Notes: generated by a model from the sequence alone, not told the origin. Positions 27,054 through 36,616 are shown, numbered from the stretch's first letter. The stretch: 64,000 bases of DNA from Lewinella sp. IMCC34191 (GCF_003390935.1 NZ_QNQZ01000008.1:186001-250000); one strand, 5' to 3'. Numbers and translations: made by a program.

Positions 27054-29426
27054 TTATCGGATTTGGACGGCTTCCGCGGCGTTGACAAAGAGCACGTTTC
27101 CGATGTCGTCGTAGCCGGCGAACAGTTCCCCTTTCATTCGCTTCAGTGCTTCGTCCCGGAAGCCCATGATGACCAGGTCCGCTTCTCCCGAGCGGCTGGC
27201 GATCACCCCCCGAACGTCCGTATTGTCCCGGCGGCAGAGCACTTCGATGTTGTTGCGGCTGATGGGAAGCTTTCCGGTCTCTATGAGGTCAAACATGCGC
27301 TGTTCTTCCTCGATCAATTTGGATTCCTCGAAGAGGGCGAACAGCTTTATTTCCGCATCCTTCCAATCGGAATGCCCGGTCATGACGTAGGCGAGCAGAA
27401 TCATGAGGTTGGAACTCTCCAGGTGCGCCCGGGTGATCCAGACGTGGATCGTGCGCTTGAGCCCGAAGCCGCGCTCGGACAATCCCAGGATGCCGATGTT
27501 GAAGTCGACCGACTTGATCAACTTGAAGTTGTCGATGATGTCGCCGAGTCCCTCCCCGCCACGCTTGGAATATTCGAGTAGCAGCAGGTTATTTTCGGTG
27601 CCGGCAATCCCCGGGAACTGGATGATCTGCGCAATGGCCGACGTATAGGATGGGGAGACGATCGTATCTACGTAGATCCGGCTCTCCGTGGCTTCCGCCA
27701 TCCGGATGATCCGCTCCTTTGTGTGGCTGGCCGCTTCCGAAGTATCGTGACTGAGGTAGCCGTTGATGTAGTGCAGGTAGGTTCCGAATCCGTATTTCTG
27801 TGAGAGCCACCGGAGCAGGTCGAAAGCCCCCAGACGGGTGAAGGTGGCGTCGCTAACGGCAATGACGCTGGGCCGCCAGCTTTTCTTCTCCTCCTTCTCG
27901 GCCTTCTGCAGGAAGATTTGAATGCGTCTGCTGATCTGAAAGATCACGCCCTGGAAGATGAGCGCCAGACTCCTTTTATCCGGGTTGCTGTAGGAGATGT
28001 AGACGTAAAGCAGCCCAATCAGTACCACCGCCGCCGCGGCGTATGTGGAGTTCATGATGAAGATCAGTCCGAAACAGGCGATAGCCCCAAAGAGACTTAC
28101 GTACCACTTCGAACGGAACGTTGGGCGATAACTGGGGTCGGCCGCAAAGTGGTTTAGGAAGCTGATGAGGCAGAGGGAACCGTAAGTCACCATGAAGAAC
28201 ATGGAGATAATTTCCGCCACGCTGTCCAGGGCACCCAGCATGATGAAGAAGGCGGCCAGGATGACGGTCACCAGGCTGGAATTGTAGGGCTCGTTGCTCG
28301 GTCCGCGTCCACGGGCAAGAAAGGCGTTGATGCCGGGAGCGGGAAAGAGCTTATCCGCCGCGATCGCCTGTAGCGTACGCGGTGCAACCAGGATGGAACC
28401 CAGAGCCGAGGAAATGGTGGCGGCGGCCAGTCCCAGTGGAATGATCCACCAACCCTGCCAGGCGATATCGGCCATGATCAGGTTGCTGGTATCAGCCAGG
28501 GCTTCGGGAGGCGCGGAGGCGGACAGCTTCCAGGCCATAAACAAGTAGACCACCATGCCCCCGAGGGTAGCCGCCAGGGTACCCCGTGGGATCGACCGCC
28601 CCGGATCGCGGAGGTCGCCCGACAGGCCAACCCCCGCCGTCATGCCGGTGAAGGCCGGAAAGATGATGGCGAAAACGGTGAAGAAGCTCAGGGCGGGAAT
28701 GTCCGGTTCCGGTTCGGCGGGCGCTGCCGGACTGATCTCTGCGGACCCTCCCGGATAGTAGACCGTATCCGGATCGGCATCTCCCTCGGCTTCCGTGATG
28801 AGTTCCTGCAGGGCTTCGTCGGTCACTTCGGCGTCAGCGGAATAGCTGTTGAAGAACTCTACGGAATTCTCCCGGCCATAGTCCGTCGTTCCGGCAAAAA
28901 AGGCCATCAGGGCAAGACCCAGCGTAGCCACCACCAGATAAAGAATCTTTACGCCTAGATCCGCTCCCTTGGTCAGGATAAGCAAGGTCAGCAACAGCAG
29001 GGCGGGTACACCGATCGTTTGCGGGAAATCCAGCAGGTAGCCGACCCAGGGCAGCAGCACGTACGTCTCCCGGAGCCAGCTCACCAGCGGCCGGAATGCC
29101 TCGGTGAAGGCCATGATGTAAAAGGCCACGGAAATAGCCTGGGATAGATAGAGGGCTATCCCGATGGTACCGCCGATGACCAGCCCGAAGCTGCGGGAAA
29201 TAATATAGTATTCGCCACCGCCTTCCACCTTCTGATTGGTAGCGATCTCCGCAATCGCCATCGCGGTTGGGATAGTGACGGCGTGACCGATCAGGATGAT
29301 AGCGATCGTACCGGCCAGGCCCACCATGCCCACGGCAAAGCCGAAGCGCAGGAACATGATGGCCCCCAGGATCGTCGAGATCGCGGTAAAAAATACCGGG
29401 GCGGTGCCGAATTTCTGCTTATCCAT
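27054..29426 (-). CDS. SLC12/APC-type permease (Na-K-Cl cotransporter-like)
   Basis: This 790-residue inner-membrane transporter resembles the cation-chloride cotransporter branch of the APC superfamily. The N-terminal half (about 10-500) holds about 12 helices with FFTAISTILGAIMFLRFGFAVG and the family segment FAIIFPAFTGMTAGVGLSGD. A periplasmic acidic insert lies near 190-245. The C-terminal third (about 510-790) is soluble and cytoplasmic, with USP-like segments (VIAVSDATFTRLGAFDLLRW; ADLVIMGFRDEALKRMKGEL). Transported ions cannot be deduced. It starts 3 bases after the DUF2723 gene, so the two are co-transcribed. Confidence 0.87.
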   Translation of the reverse strand: MDKQKFGTAPVFFTAISTILGAIMFLRFGFAVGMVGLAGTIAIILIGHAVTIPTAMAIAEIATNQKVEGGGEYYIISRSFGLVIGGTIGIALYLSQAISVAFYIMAFTEAFRPLVSWLRETYVLLPWVGYLLDFPQTIGVPALLLLTLLILTKGADLGVKILYLVVATLGLALMAFFAGTTDYGRENSVEFFNSYSADAEVTDEALQELITEAEGDADPDTVYYPGGSAEISPAAPAEPEPDIPALSFFTVFAIIFPAFTGMTAGVGLSGDLRDPGRSIPRGTLAATLGGMVVYLFMAWKLSASAPPEALADTSNLIMADIAWQGWWIIPLGLAAATISSALGSILVAPRTLQAIAADKLFPAPGINAFLARGRGPSNEPYNSSLVTVILAAFFIMLGALDSVAEIISMFFMVTYGSLCLISFLNHFAADPSYRPTFRSKWYVSLFGAIACFGLIFIMNSTYAAAAVVLIGLLYVYISYSNPDKRSLALIFQGVIFQISRRIQIFLQKAEKEEKKSWRPSVIAVSDATFTRLGAFDLLRWLSQKYGFGTYLHYINGYLSHDTSEAASHTKERIIRMAEATESRIYVDTIVSPSYTSAIAQIIQFPGIAGTENNLLLLEYSKRGGEGLGDIIDNFKLIKSVDFNIGILGLSERGFGLKRTIHVWITRAHLESSNLMILLAYVMTGHSDWKDAEIKLFALFEESKLIEEEQRMFDLIETGKLPISRNNIEVLCRRDNTDVRGVIASRSGEADLVIMGFRDEALKRMKGELFAGYDDIGNVLFVNAAEAVQIR

Positions 29427-29429
29427 GGA

Positions 29430-32400
29430 TTAGCCCGGGGTGGGCGGCTCCACGAGGAAGTTGTAATTCGACAGGATGTCCTGGACTTGCTGCCGTAACT
29501 GCTCGTTATCGATGTCCTGTATCTGCGTCAATAACTGCTGGGCGATGTACTGTCCGCGACGCTCCTCAAAGGCAAAACTCTGCGCCACGATCTGCGGGTC
29601 CAGGCTCTGAAAGTAATCCAGTCGGTCGGCGGTGTTCTCCGCCAGCTGAATGACCACGTCACTTACCCGGTCTACATTGCCGGTCTGGAAGTAGGGGGCC
29701 AACATCGTAAAGGCTTCGAAGAAGAACGGGAAATTCATATTCGGGAAGGAGCGGAAGTATTGGTCTCCGATCTCCAGTGCCCGCTCCACGTCACCACGTT
29801 CAATCAATTCGTTCATGGTCCGCAACATGATCTGCTGCATGGACTGAATCGCAGGGCCGTAGCTGGTATTAACGTGGGTGTCCACGTTGTCGAAGTTGCC
29901 CCACGTCCACGTATTCATGATGAGGTCGTAGTTCTTGTCGACGTCTACCGTACCGGCACCGATGTTCGGCGGGTACATACCATTGGGCGGGCTCGATACG
30001 CGGGTAGCGGTAAGCTGTAGCGCCAGACCTTCCAGCTGCATGTAGTCCTGGAGGCCCAGGAACTTGGATGGCTGACAGGTGACGGCAAAGTAGATCGGCC
30101 GCTTGTAGAAATTCATATTGATGATGTCCATGATGGCCACCACGTCCTTCTGGATAGATCCGCCCGGAATTTGCAAGGGTATGTTTTGCACCACGGGCTG
30201 TCCGGCGGGCGTCAGCCACGGCGCCTGGGCCAGGCGACCCGGATCCACGCGAATGCTCACGTTACAGGTACTGTAGGTCGTCTCGATGATGCGCCCACTC
30301 TGGGTAGCCAGATTTTTGTCGGTCGCGATCTCATTCATGAATTCCTCCAGGCTCACCGGCGCACCGGTATTGCAGGCGGCTTCGGGACGCTGTGGATTGT
30401 AGTACTGTATCTGGTTGCGCAGGCGGCCGCGCATCTTATCCTCGGTGAGTTGCAGATCGATGACCGGGCTGTCGTTCATCTGGTATCGCAGCAGATCGAT
30501 GTACCAGTCTACGGCGATCAAACTCAGGTTCACCACGCGCACGTCGGTCCGGATGCCCTCCACCTCCTGGGCGTACCACAGGGGGTAGGTGTCGTTGTCG
30601 CCGTAGGTGAAGATGATGGCGTTCTCGTCCACCGACTCCAGGAAGTTATGGGCGTAGTCCCGCGCCGCGGTGTGCTCCGAGCGGTCATGGTCGTCCCAGT
30701 TTTGCGTCACCATCAGGATCGGGGCCACCAACACCAGGGCCGAGCAACCGATGGCTACGCCCGTGCCCCGCGCCCGGAAGCGGCCCTTGAGGAACTCGTA
30801 GATGGCCGGCACGGCCATGCCCATCCACATACAGAAAGTGAAGAACGACCCCACGAGAACGTAGTCCCGCTCCCGCGGCTCGTTCGGTGGCTGGTTGGTG
30901 TAGATGATGATGCCCAGGCCCGTGATCACGAACAGCGCCAGCAGGGTCAGGAACTCCTCTCCCCGCTTGGTGGAGTGCCACAGCAGGCCCAGCAGACCGA
31001 AGATAAAGGGCAGCAGGAAGTAAGTGTTGCGCGCCGGATCGTTCTTAAACTCCTCGGGTAGTTCGTCCAGATTCCCGAGCCGCATTTCGTCGAGGAATTG
31101 GATGCCCGTGATCCAGTTGCCGCGGCTTTCGTCCCAGCTGAAGTAGCCCTGCTCGCCGTTCTGGCGGCCGGAGAAGTTCCACATGAAGTAGCGCCAGTAC
31201 ATCCAGCCAATCTGGTAATTGAACAGGAACTTCAGGTTGTCAATAGCGTTGGGCCGCCCGTAGGGCAGCGGCTGGCTGGGGTCCAGGCCCATCCAGCGCT
31301 TGTACAGATCGGGCCGCCCCTGGCTGCCGTCGGCCATACGGGGGAAGAACATCTGCTTGCCGGGCTCGTACTCCGGCGTGATCTTATAGTTGGTGTAGAC
31401 GTACTCGCCGTTCACCAGGCCGTAGCGGTCGTCCAGGTCGGTGGCGATCATGTCGGCGTCGAAGTTGGGACCGTACAGCAGGCTGCGTTCGCCGTACTGC
31501 TCGCGGTTGAGGTAGGGCAGCAGGCTGGTGACGTTGTCCGGGTTGTTCATGTTGACCGGCGTCTTGGCTTCGGCCCGGATGACCACCACGGCGATGACAC
31601 TGTAGGCGATCAGGATGGTGGCGATGCCCATGGCGGCGAGCTGCACGCCCTGGTCCTGGTGCTTATGGGCGTAGCGGAAGGCCAGGTAGAGCAGGCCACC
31701 GTAGGCGATCAGGGTGGGCAGCAGGCCGATGTGCACCGGCAGGCCGCTGTTGACCAGGCCGATCTCGAACCACTGCCACACGGTCGGTACGCCGATGATG
31801 ACCAGCGTCTGGATGATGCCGATCATGAGCACGCCGGAGAGGCCGGCGGCAATGAACTCCGCCCACTGGGGCAGCTTGCGGCCGCCCAGGAAGTAGGTGG
31901 CCCCGGCGATGGCGCCGATGCCCAGGATCTTGGCGGTGAAGGACAGTCCCGTGAGCAGCAGGCTGGCGGCGAAGAGGTAGCCGACGATCTTACCCACCCG
32001 GGTGAGGAACAGCTGCCCGCGCTCGCGTAGGTAGAACAGCAGGGTGATGAAGGGCAGCACCAGGATACTGAGCAGGTGAACGCCGCTCGAAAGCCCGATA
32101 CAGAAGATGCTGAAGATGAGCCAGCGGTAGGCGACGTAGTCCAGCTCCCGGGGGGTGGTGTAGTAGCGGATGGCCGCCCACACCGTCATACAGGTGAAGA
32201 AGAAGGACATGGCGTAAACCTCCCCCTCCACGGCCGAAAACCAGACGGAGGTGGTGAAGGCCGCGGCGAGTCCGGCGACCAGTCCGCCACCGGCCACGGC
32301 GATGACCTGTCCGCCGCCCACTTCGGCGCGCTCGTCGCGACCGGTGAGCGAGAGCAGGCTCAGGCGGATAGTAGACCAGGCGATGAAGGTGGCGCCAAAG

Positions 32401-32672
32401 GCCGTACAGATGGCCGACATGCCGTTGACGAAGGCGGCGATCAGGGCCGGGTCATCGCTGAGCAGGTTACCCACGGAGGCGAAGAGCCGGCCGATAAGCA
32501 GGAAGAGGGGCGCCCCCGGGGGGTGAACGACTTCGAGTTTGTAGGCACCGAGGATGAACTCGCCCACGTCCCAGAGGCTACCCGTGCGCTCCACGCTGAG
32601 GAGCAGGACGATAGCGGTGATGGCGAAGACGATCCAGCCGGTAAGCTGGTGTAAGCGGTGTAATTTACCCAT
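29430..32672 (-). CDS. DUF2723 family membrane protein (putative glycosyltransferase)
   Basis: This 1080-residue protein has about 12 membrane helices in residues 10-640, followed by a large extracytoplasmic region. The N-terminal motif SLWDVGEFILGAYKLEVVHPPGAPLFLL (shown in parts: WDVGEF, HPPGAP) has the acidic residues and loop typical of GT-C enzymes and DUF2723. The C-terminal part has the family signature YGDNDTYPLWYAQEVEGI and RVVNLSLIAVDWYID, then helical repeats. DUF2723 includes human TMEM260, a protein O-mannosyltransferase, so a protein O-glycosylation role is plausible but inferred. The transporter gene follows after 3 bases. A TAGCTTTG box lies 82 bases upstream. Confidence 0.88.
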   Translation of the reverse strand: MGKLHRLHQLTGWIVFAITAIVLLLSVERTGSLWDVGEFILGAYKLEVVHPPGAPLFLLIGRLFASVGNLLSDDPALIAAFVNGMSAICTAFGATFIAWSTIRLSLLSLTGRDERAEVGGGQVIAVAGGGLVAGLAAAFTTSVWFSAVEGEVYAMSFFFTCMTVWAAIRYYTTPRELDYVAYRWLIFSIFCIGLSSGVHLLSILVLPFITLLFYLRERGQLFLTRVGKIVGYLFAASLLLTGLSFTAKILGIGAIAGATYFLGGRKLPQWAEFIAAGLSGVLMIGIIQTLVIIGVPTVWQWFEIGLVNSGLPVHIGLLPTLIAYGGLLYLAFRYAHKHQDQGVQLAAMGIATILIAYSVIAVVVIRAEAKTPVNMNNPDNVTSLLPYLNREQYGERSLLYGPNFDADMIATDLDDRYGLVNGEYVYTNYKITPEYEPGKQMFFPRMADGSQGRPDLYKRWMGLDPSQPLPYGRPNAIDNLKFLFNYQIGWMYWRYFMWNFSGRQNGEQGYFSWDESRGNWITGIQFLDEMRLGNLDELPEEFKNDPARNTYFLLPFIFGLLGLLWHSTKRGEEFLTLLALFVITGLGIIIYTNQPPNEPRERDYVLVGSFFTFCMWMGMAVPAIYEFLKGRFRARGTGVAIGCSALVLVAPILMVTQNWDDHDRSEHTAARDYAHNFLESVDENAIIFTYGDNDTYPLWYAQEVEGIRTDVRVVNLSLIAVDWYIDLLRYQMNDSPVIDLQLTEDKMRGRLRNQIQYYNPQRPEAACNTGAPVSLEEFMNEIATDKNLATQSGRIIETTYSTCNVSIRVDPGRLAQAPWLTPAGQPVVQNIPLQIPGGSIQKDVVAIMDIINMNFYKRPIYFAVTCQPSKFLGLQDYMQLEGLALQLTATRVSSPPNGMYPPNIGAGTVDVDKNYDLIMNTWTWGNFDNVDTHVNTSYGPAIQSMQQIMLRTMNELIERGDVERALEIGDQYFRSFPNMNFPFFFEAFTMLAPYFQTGNVDRVSDVVIQLAENTADRLDYFQSLDPQIVAQSFAFEERRGQYIAQQLLTQIQDIDNEQLRQQVQDILSNYNFLVEPPTPG

Positions 32673-32754
32673 ATACGGAATGGCTTAGCAACCCCACCTC
32701 GAATCGTACGAAGTGTATCGTACTAAGTCAGGATGGGCTGTTGGCGAAACGCCG

Positions 32755-32762
32755 CAAAGCTA
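32755..32762 (-). promoter_or_regulatory. -7 promoter box (TAGCTTTG) for the DUF2723-SLC12 operon
   Basis: On the minus strand TAGCTTTG matches TAnnTTTG exactly and lies 82 bases upstream of the DUF2723 ATG in the 129-base gap after odhB. No clear -33 TTTG at about 20 bases, so moderate support only. Confidence 0.4.
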
Positions 32763-32801
32763 AACAATATTAGGCGGGACCGGTCGGGCAGCCAACAACT
32801 C

Positions 32802-34088
32802 TTACAATCCGAGTAGAAGCAGCGTCGGGTCTTCCAGCAATTCCTTCACCTTCACGAGGAATGTGACCGAAGAACTACCGTCAATCACCCGGTGGTCGTA
32901 GCTCAGGGCGATGTACATCATGGGCCGGACGACCACCTCGCCGTTCACGGCAATGGGGCGCTCGATGATGTTGTGCATGCCGAGGATGGCCGACTGCGGC
33001 TTATTGATGATGGGGGTACTCATCATGCTACCGAAGACACCACCGTTGGTGATCGTGAAGGTGCCTCCCGACATTTCATCGATGCTAAGCTTATTGTCGC
33101 GCGCCTTAGCCGCTAATTCCTTCAGCTTATGCTCGATCGTAGCGAAATCCAGCGATTCGACATTGTGGATCGGCGGAACGACGAGGCCCGTCGGCGTGGA
33201 GACCGCGAAGCTGATGTCGACGAAGTCGTGGTAAGTCAGCGATTTCTCGTCCTCGGCGATATGGGCGTTCACGTCCGGCATTTCCATGAGGACCTGCGCA
33301 CAGGCTTTGGCGAAGATGGACATGAAGCCTAGCTTGACACCGTACTTCTCCACGAATTTATCCTGTACCTTTTTGCGCAGGGCCATGACTTCACTGAGAT
33401 CCACCTCATTGAAGGTGGTCAGCATGGCCGTATCGTTTTTGGCGCTGACCAGTCGGCTGGCGATAGTCCGGCGCATGCGGCTCATCTTTTCCGTGCGGGT
33501 GTCGCGGCTGAAGGCTTCTTTCCCGGCGGAGGAGGCCGCCGTTTTGCTGCTCGTACCGGAGACCTTTGCGGCAGCGGGGGGCGGCGCGGCGGCAGCTGGT
33601 GGGTTCTTAGCGGCCTGTTGGGCGTCTCCTTTGGTGATGCGTCCGTCGCGTCCCGTACCGTTTACGGATTTCGGGTCGACATCCGCTTCGCGGAGGATCT
33701 TGCCCGCGGCGGGGCTGGGCGTGCCGGTGGCATAGGTTTGATCACCAGCGGCGGGTTTCTTCTCCTCGGCCGGGGCCTCAGGCTTCGGGGCAGGCTCGGC
33801 GGCTGGTTGTCCGCCTTGATCCTGCGCTCCGCCGCCCGCTTCTTCTGATACGCTGGTATCGATCTTGGCTACGAGCGCACCGATTTCCAGGTCATCGCCT
33901 TCCCCGGCGACGTAGATGAGCTTCCCGGCGGCTTCGGCGGGGAATTCGAGGGTTGCCTTATCGGATTCGAATTCGCAGATCGGCTCGTCGAGTTCAACGT
34001 AATCTCCGTCTCCCTTCAGCCACTCGGAGAGTGTTACTTCGGTGACCGATTCACCGATTACGGGGACTTTCATTTCGATGATGCTCAT
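32802..34088 (-). CDS. odhB: 2-oxoglutarate dehydrogenase E2, dihydrolipoyl succinyltransferase
   Basis: This 428-residue E2 core enzyme transfers the succinyl group to CoA in the TCA cycle. The N-terminal lipoyl domain (residues 1-77) carries the lipoylated Lys44 in [11 protein letters not shown] Pro/Ala/Lys-rich linker follows, then the E3/E1-binding domain at about 122-160 ([30 protein letters not shown]), and the catalytic domain at about 200-428 with [13 protein letters not shown], containing the active-site His. One lipoyl domain, and the absence of branched-chain-type motifs, favour OdhB/SucB over the pyruvate E2. The E1 gene is not adjacent. Confidence 0.93.
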   Translation of the reverse strand: MSIIEMKVPVIGESVTEVTLSEWLKGDGDYVELDEPICEFESDKATLEFPAEAAGKLIYVAGEGDDLEIGALVAKIDTSVSEEAGGGAQDQGGQPAAEPAPKPEAPAEEKKPAAGDQTYATGTPSPAAGKILREADVDPKSVNGTGRDGRITKGDAQQAAKNPPAAAAPPPAAAKVSGTSSKTAASSAGKEAFSRDTRTEKMSRMRRTIASRLVSAKNDTAMLTTFNEVDLSEVMALRKKVQDKFVEKYGVKLGFMSIFAKACAQVLMEMPDVNAHIAEDEKSLTYHDFVDISFAVSTPTGLVVPPIHNVESLDFATIEHKLKELAAKARDNKLSIDEMSGGTFTITNGGVFGSMMSTPIINKPQSAILGMHNIIERPIAVNGEVVVRPMMYIALSYDHRVIDGSSSVTFLVKVKELLEDPTLLLLGL

Positions 34089-34140
34089 GGGGAGAAAATA
34101 TTTCGTGGGTTAACGCGACAGGCTATCTACAGTTGGGCGC

Positions 34141-34148
34141 CAAAGGTA
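34141..34148 (-). promoter_or_regulatory. -7 promoter box (TACCTTTG) for odhB
   Basis: Minus-strand TACCTTTG, an exact TAnnTTTG match, 52 bases upstream of the odhB ATG. The surrounding context (GGCGCCAAAGGTAA on the plus strand) is nearly the same as the panB promoter. No good -33 element is seen. Confidence 0.45.
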
Positions 34149-34260
34149 AAGTTTCCCGTTCATTCTACCGCTCCGGGCAAAAGAGTGACGCAAGATCGTG
34201 AAACCTGGCGCCATGGGCCTATTCTATACAGGACAAAGCCCGGCAAGTTCCCGGAGTACG

Positions 34261-34268
34261 TACTTTTA
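34261..34268 (+). promoter_or_regulatory. -7-like box (TACTTTTA) 5 nt before the methyltransferase gene
   Basis: TACTTTTA matches seven of eight TAnnTTTG positions and ends 5 bases before the ATG at 34274. Transcription from it would give a leaderless or near-leaderless mRNA. Confidence 0.35.
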
Positions 34269-34273
34269 CGGTG

Positions 34274-34975
34274 ATGGCGCCCCCCCGACCGATACCCCGT
34301 TTCCGCCGTTGGCTCAGCTACCTATGGGAGCAATCGCTGGAAACAACATCCTCCGAATACAACGAATACCTGGAGGTCTGCCTGGTACACGGCCGGCTGC
34401 AATTAGTGGCCGAGGAAGCGATCTACAGCTTCGGCGATTACTACCTCAACTTCAGAAAGCTGTTCGAGGTCTTTGACTACGAGCAGTTGCCGGAACACGC
34501 TTCCGTGTTGGTCCTTGGACTGGGGCTGGGTAGTATCCCGGAATTGCTCGAAAAGTACGTGGGGCTCGAATACAGTTACGTCGCCGTAGAGATCGACCCG
34601 GTCATCATCGAGCTGGCCAGTCGATACAGCCTGCCCCAACTGGAGAGCCCGGTGGAGGTCGTGCAAGCGGATGCGGTCGCCTTTCTACAACTGGACGAGC
34701 GGCAGTACGACCTGATCTGCGTGGACGTATTCCAGGACGCTACCGTGCCCGCCCATCTGGACCGATTTGACTTCGTGGAATTACTCCGCACCCGCTTGCT
34801 GCCCGGCGGGGCCCTCGTGTACAACCGGCTCGCTTCGAGTATCCCGGACCGGAACGCAGCCCGTAGCTACTACGAAGGAACCTTCGCGCCGGCCTTCACC
34901 GCCCCCTATCTCTACGATACGGGCGGCAACTATCTGCTGGTCAACGACGCCCGATTTCTTAATTTACCGTCATGA
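34274..34975 (+). CDS. Spermidine synthase-like SAM-dependent methyltransferase
   Basis: This 233-residue cytoplasmic Rossmann-fold protein is related to spermidine synthases. The nucleotide-binding motif is SVLVLGLGLGSIPELL (about residues 76-91), followed by YVAVEIDPVIIELASRY, in which the acidic residue binds the ribose, and later YDLICVDVFQDATVPAHL. The polyamine-site Asp pattern of true spermidine synthases (GGG, DDGE) is not present, so the substrate is unknown. ATG at 34274 is preferred to a GTG three bases earlier. The stop overlaps the next gene in an ATGA arrangement. Confidence 0.78.
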   Translation: MAPPRPIPRFRRWLSYLWEQSLETTSSEYNEYLEVCLVHGRLQLVAEEAIYSFGDYYLNFRKLFEVFDYEQLPEHASVLVLGLGLGSIPELLEKYVGLEYSYVAVEIDPVIIELASRYSLPQLESPVEVVQADAVAFLQLDERQYDLICVDVFQDATVPAHLDRFDFVELLRTRLLPGGALVYNRLASSIPDRNAARSYYEGTFAPAFTAPYLYDTGGNYLLVNDARFLNLPS

Positions 34976-35331
34976 AGAGGATTTGCCCCGAATGCCAGGA
35001 AGAATACACCGGCCGTTCCGACAAACGATTCTGTTCGGCCGCCTGCCGGTCCTCCCACCACAACCGCGCCCGGGCGGAAGAGCAGGTGTTTCAGCGTACC
35101 ATCAACAATATCCTGCGTCATAACCGGAATGTCCTCGCCGAACTCAATCCCGACGGGAAGGCCAGCGTGCGCCGCGACCGCCTCATAGACCGCGGATTTA
35201 AGTTCCGGTACTTCACCAACGAATACACCAGCAGTACGGGGAACCGCTATCACTTCTGCTACGATTACGGCTATAAAGTGGAGGAGGGGGAGTGGGTGCT
35301 GATCATTAAGCGGCAGGAGTATGTGGAGTAG
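34972..35331 (+). CDS. Small zinc-ribbon protein of unknown function
   Basis: This 119-residue protein has an N-terminal zinc ribbon (ICPECQEEYTGRSDKRFC, with a CPEC pair and an FCSAAC pair, residues 4-27), a basic helix (CRSSHHNRARAEEQ) and a C-terminal part rich in Tyr/Phe (NRYHFCYDYGYKV). It overlaps the methyltransferase stop by 4 bases (ATGA) and is likely translationally coupled. The zinc ribbon suggests nucleic-acid or protein binding. A TTC-loop hairpin follows 2 bases after the stop. Confidence 0.78.
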   Translation: MKRICPECQEEYTGRSDKRFCSAACRSSHHNRARAEEQVFQRTINNILRHNRNVLAELNPDGKASVRRDRLIDRGFKFRYFTNEYTSSTGNRYHFCYDYGYKVEEGEWVLIIKRQEYVE

Positions 35332-35333
35332 TC

Positions 35334-35352
35334 GCTGGCTTCGCCAGCTTTT
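35334..35352 (+). terminator. Short hairpin with T-tract after the zinc-ribbon gene
   Basis: A 6-bp stem GCTGGC / GCCAGC with a TTC loop (tetraloop-like C-TTCG) is followed by TTTT, starting 2 bases after the stop. It fits a small intrinsic terminator for the methyltransferase-zinc ribbon pair. The same GGCTGGCTTCGCC core recurs in the 43.8-44.0 kb gap. Confidence 0.55.
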
Positions 35353-35491
35353 AGGGGGTAGGGGTAGTAGGTACTGCGTAGGGCTGAAACGTCGATGCCC
35401 GGAAGGAGTGTCATTGACGAGGGGCGGTACTTCAACCCATTTGCTATCCGCTATTCACTACCAACTACCTGCCGGATCGCCAAAATGAACC

Positions 35492-35965
35492 CTATCCGCC
35501 GTCTGAACCAAAAAGCTCCTTAATCGCCTTTTCTCGCGCCTGGAAGATGCCCAGTACTTGCTTGTGGACGAACAGCTTATCGGCAACCGTGCCAAGGAAG
35601 CCGAGCGGGGCCTGGTAGTGGAGGATGTCCAGCATCTCGGTGGTGTGCTGGTCGCGCATCCGGAAATGATGCTGGTGGTGCCAGAGGGCGAAAGGGCCGA
35701 CGCGCTGGTCGTCGATGAAGTGGTGGTGGGGGTCGACCTTGGTGATCTCGGTGATCCAGTCGGTCGTGAAGCCCGGGAAGGGGCGGACGCGGTACTGCAC
35801 GATCATGCCCTCGTACATCTCCACCCCGCGTACCGGCGACAGCAGCTCGAATTTAACTTCCGGGGGAGTGAGTTTTTCCAGGTTTTCAGGGCGGCTGAAG
35901 AAATCCCAGGTTTCGGCGAGGGAACGGGGAACGATCGTGGAAAATTCGAGTCGGCGGGGGGTCAA
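35492..35965 (-). CDS. SRPBCC (START-like) ligand-binding family protein
   Basis: This 157-residue cytoplasmic protein has the helix-grip fold pattern of SRPBCC proteins: FSTIVPRSLAETWDFFSRPE at the N-terminus, LEKLTPPEVKFEL, FTTDWITEITKVDPHHHFID and HHQHHFRMRDQHTTEMLDIL. It is close to the cyclase/dehydrase-like group found in Bacteroidota. Start is TTG at 35965. Nothing in the neighbours indicates a ligand. Confidence 0.75.
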   Translation of the reverse strand: MTPRRLEFSTIVPRSLAETWDFFSRPENLEKLTPPEVKFELLSPVRGVEMYEGMIVQYRVRPFPGFTTDWITEITKVDPHHHFIDDQRVGPFALWHHQHHFRMRDQHTTEMLDILHYQAPLGFLGTVADKLFVHKQVLGIFQAREKAIKELFGSDGG

Positions 35966-36148
35966 TGCGGTGGTATTGAAGGCGGGAAGTAAGGTAGGCT
36001 AAACTTTAAATAGCGAAAATTCGCATCCGGTTTTAGGAAGTGTTACCGACGGTTCAAAAGTAAAGCAGGGGGCTTCATTTTTCTGCGGTATAATGTTTGT
36101 TAAGAATAAATTTATAACAAAGAAATACACACTTTGAACGTTAAACGG

Positions 36149-36156
36149 TATATTTG
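36149..36156 (+). promoter_or_regulatory. -7 promoter box (TATATTTG) of the DksA-like gene
   Basis: TATATTTG matches TAnnTTTG exactly, 60 bases before the ATG at 36217, in an AT-rich stretch typical of Bacteroidota promoters. TTTG at 36133-36136 is too close (12-base spacer) to be a standard -33 element. Confidence 0.45.
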
Positions 36157-36216
36157 TGGACCAATACCTCCGTCTCTCAGGGTTGGCCGGACACTTTATT
36201 TTCAACGAATTACACT

Positions 36217-36585
36217 ATGCAAGCAAGACCGCAAACCCGCTATAGTGACGAAGAACTAGCGGAATTCAAATCCATCATCGATAACAAACTGGCCGAAGCG
36301 CGTAAGCAGCTCCAGTTTTACCTCGATCAGCTAACGGAACAGACCAACAGCGAAGACGGTAAGGTCCGTGGCCTCGACGACGGTACCGGTACCATGGCGA
36401 ACGAGGAAATGCACCGGCTCGCGAGCCGACAGAAACAACTGATCCAGCACCTGGAAAATGCGCTGCTCCGGATCGAAAACAAAGTTTACGGCATCTGCCG
36501 CGTGACGGGTGAGCTCATTAGCCGGGAACGCCTGCGTATTGTCCCGCACACCACCTTAAGCATTCACGCCAAGCAAAACCGCTAG
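36217..36585 (+). CDS. DksA/TraR-type protein with degenerate zinc finger
   Basis: This 122-residue protein has a long coiled-coil N-terminus (residues 10-85, ELAEFKSIIDNKLAEARKQL, ending with RQKQLIQHLENALLRIENK), and a C-terminal segment YGICRVTGELISRERLRIVP that aligns with the DksA zinc finger (YGIC..CG..I..ERL...P). Three of the four zinc cysteines are replaced (only the first is kept), so it probably does not bind zinc. It may bind RNA polymerase through the secondary channel. The start is placed at MQARPQ; the open frame extends to 36154. A strong terminator follows. Confidence 0.88.
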   Translation: MQARPQTRYSDEELAEFKSIIDNKLAEARKQLQFYLDQLTEQTNSEDGKVRGLDDGTGTMANEEMHRLASRQKQLIQHLENALLRIENKVYGICRVTGELISRERLRIVPHTTLSIHAKQNR

Positions 36586-36616
36586 GCCTACGATACAAGT
36601 CGATTACGTAAATTGG

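Noticed and set aside
30171-32030. Long plus-strand open frames (296 and 310 codons) opposite the DUF2723 gene
   Set aside because: Antisense to a conserved gene; sequence is low-complexity (Val/Asp/Gly-rich) with no signal or fold pattern.
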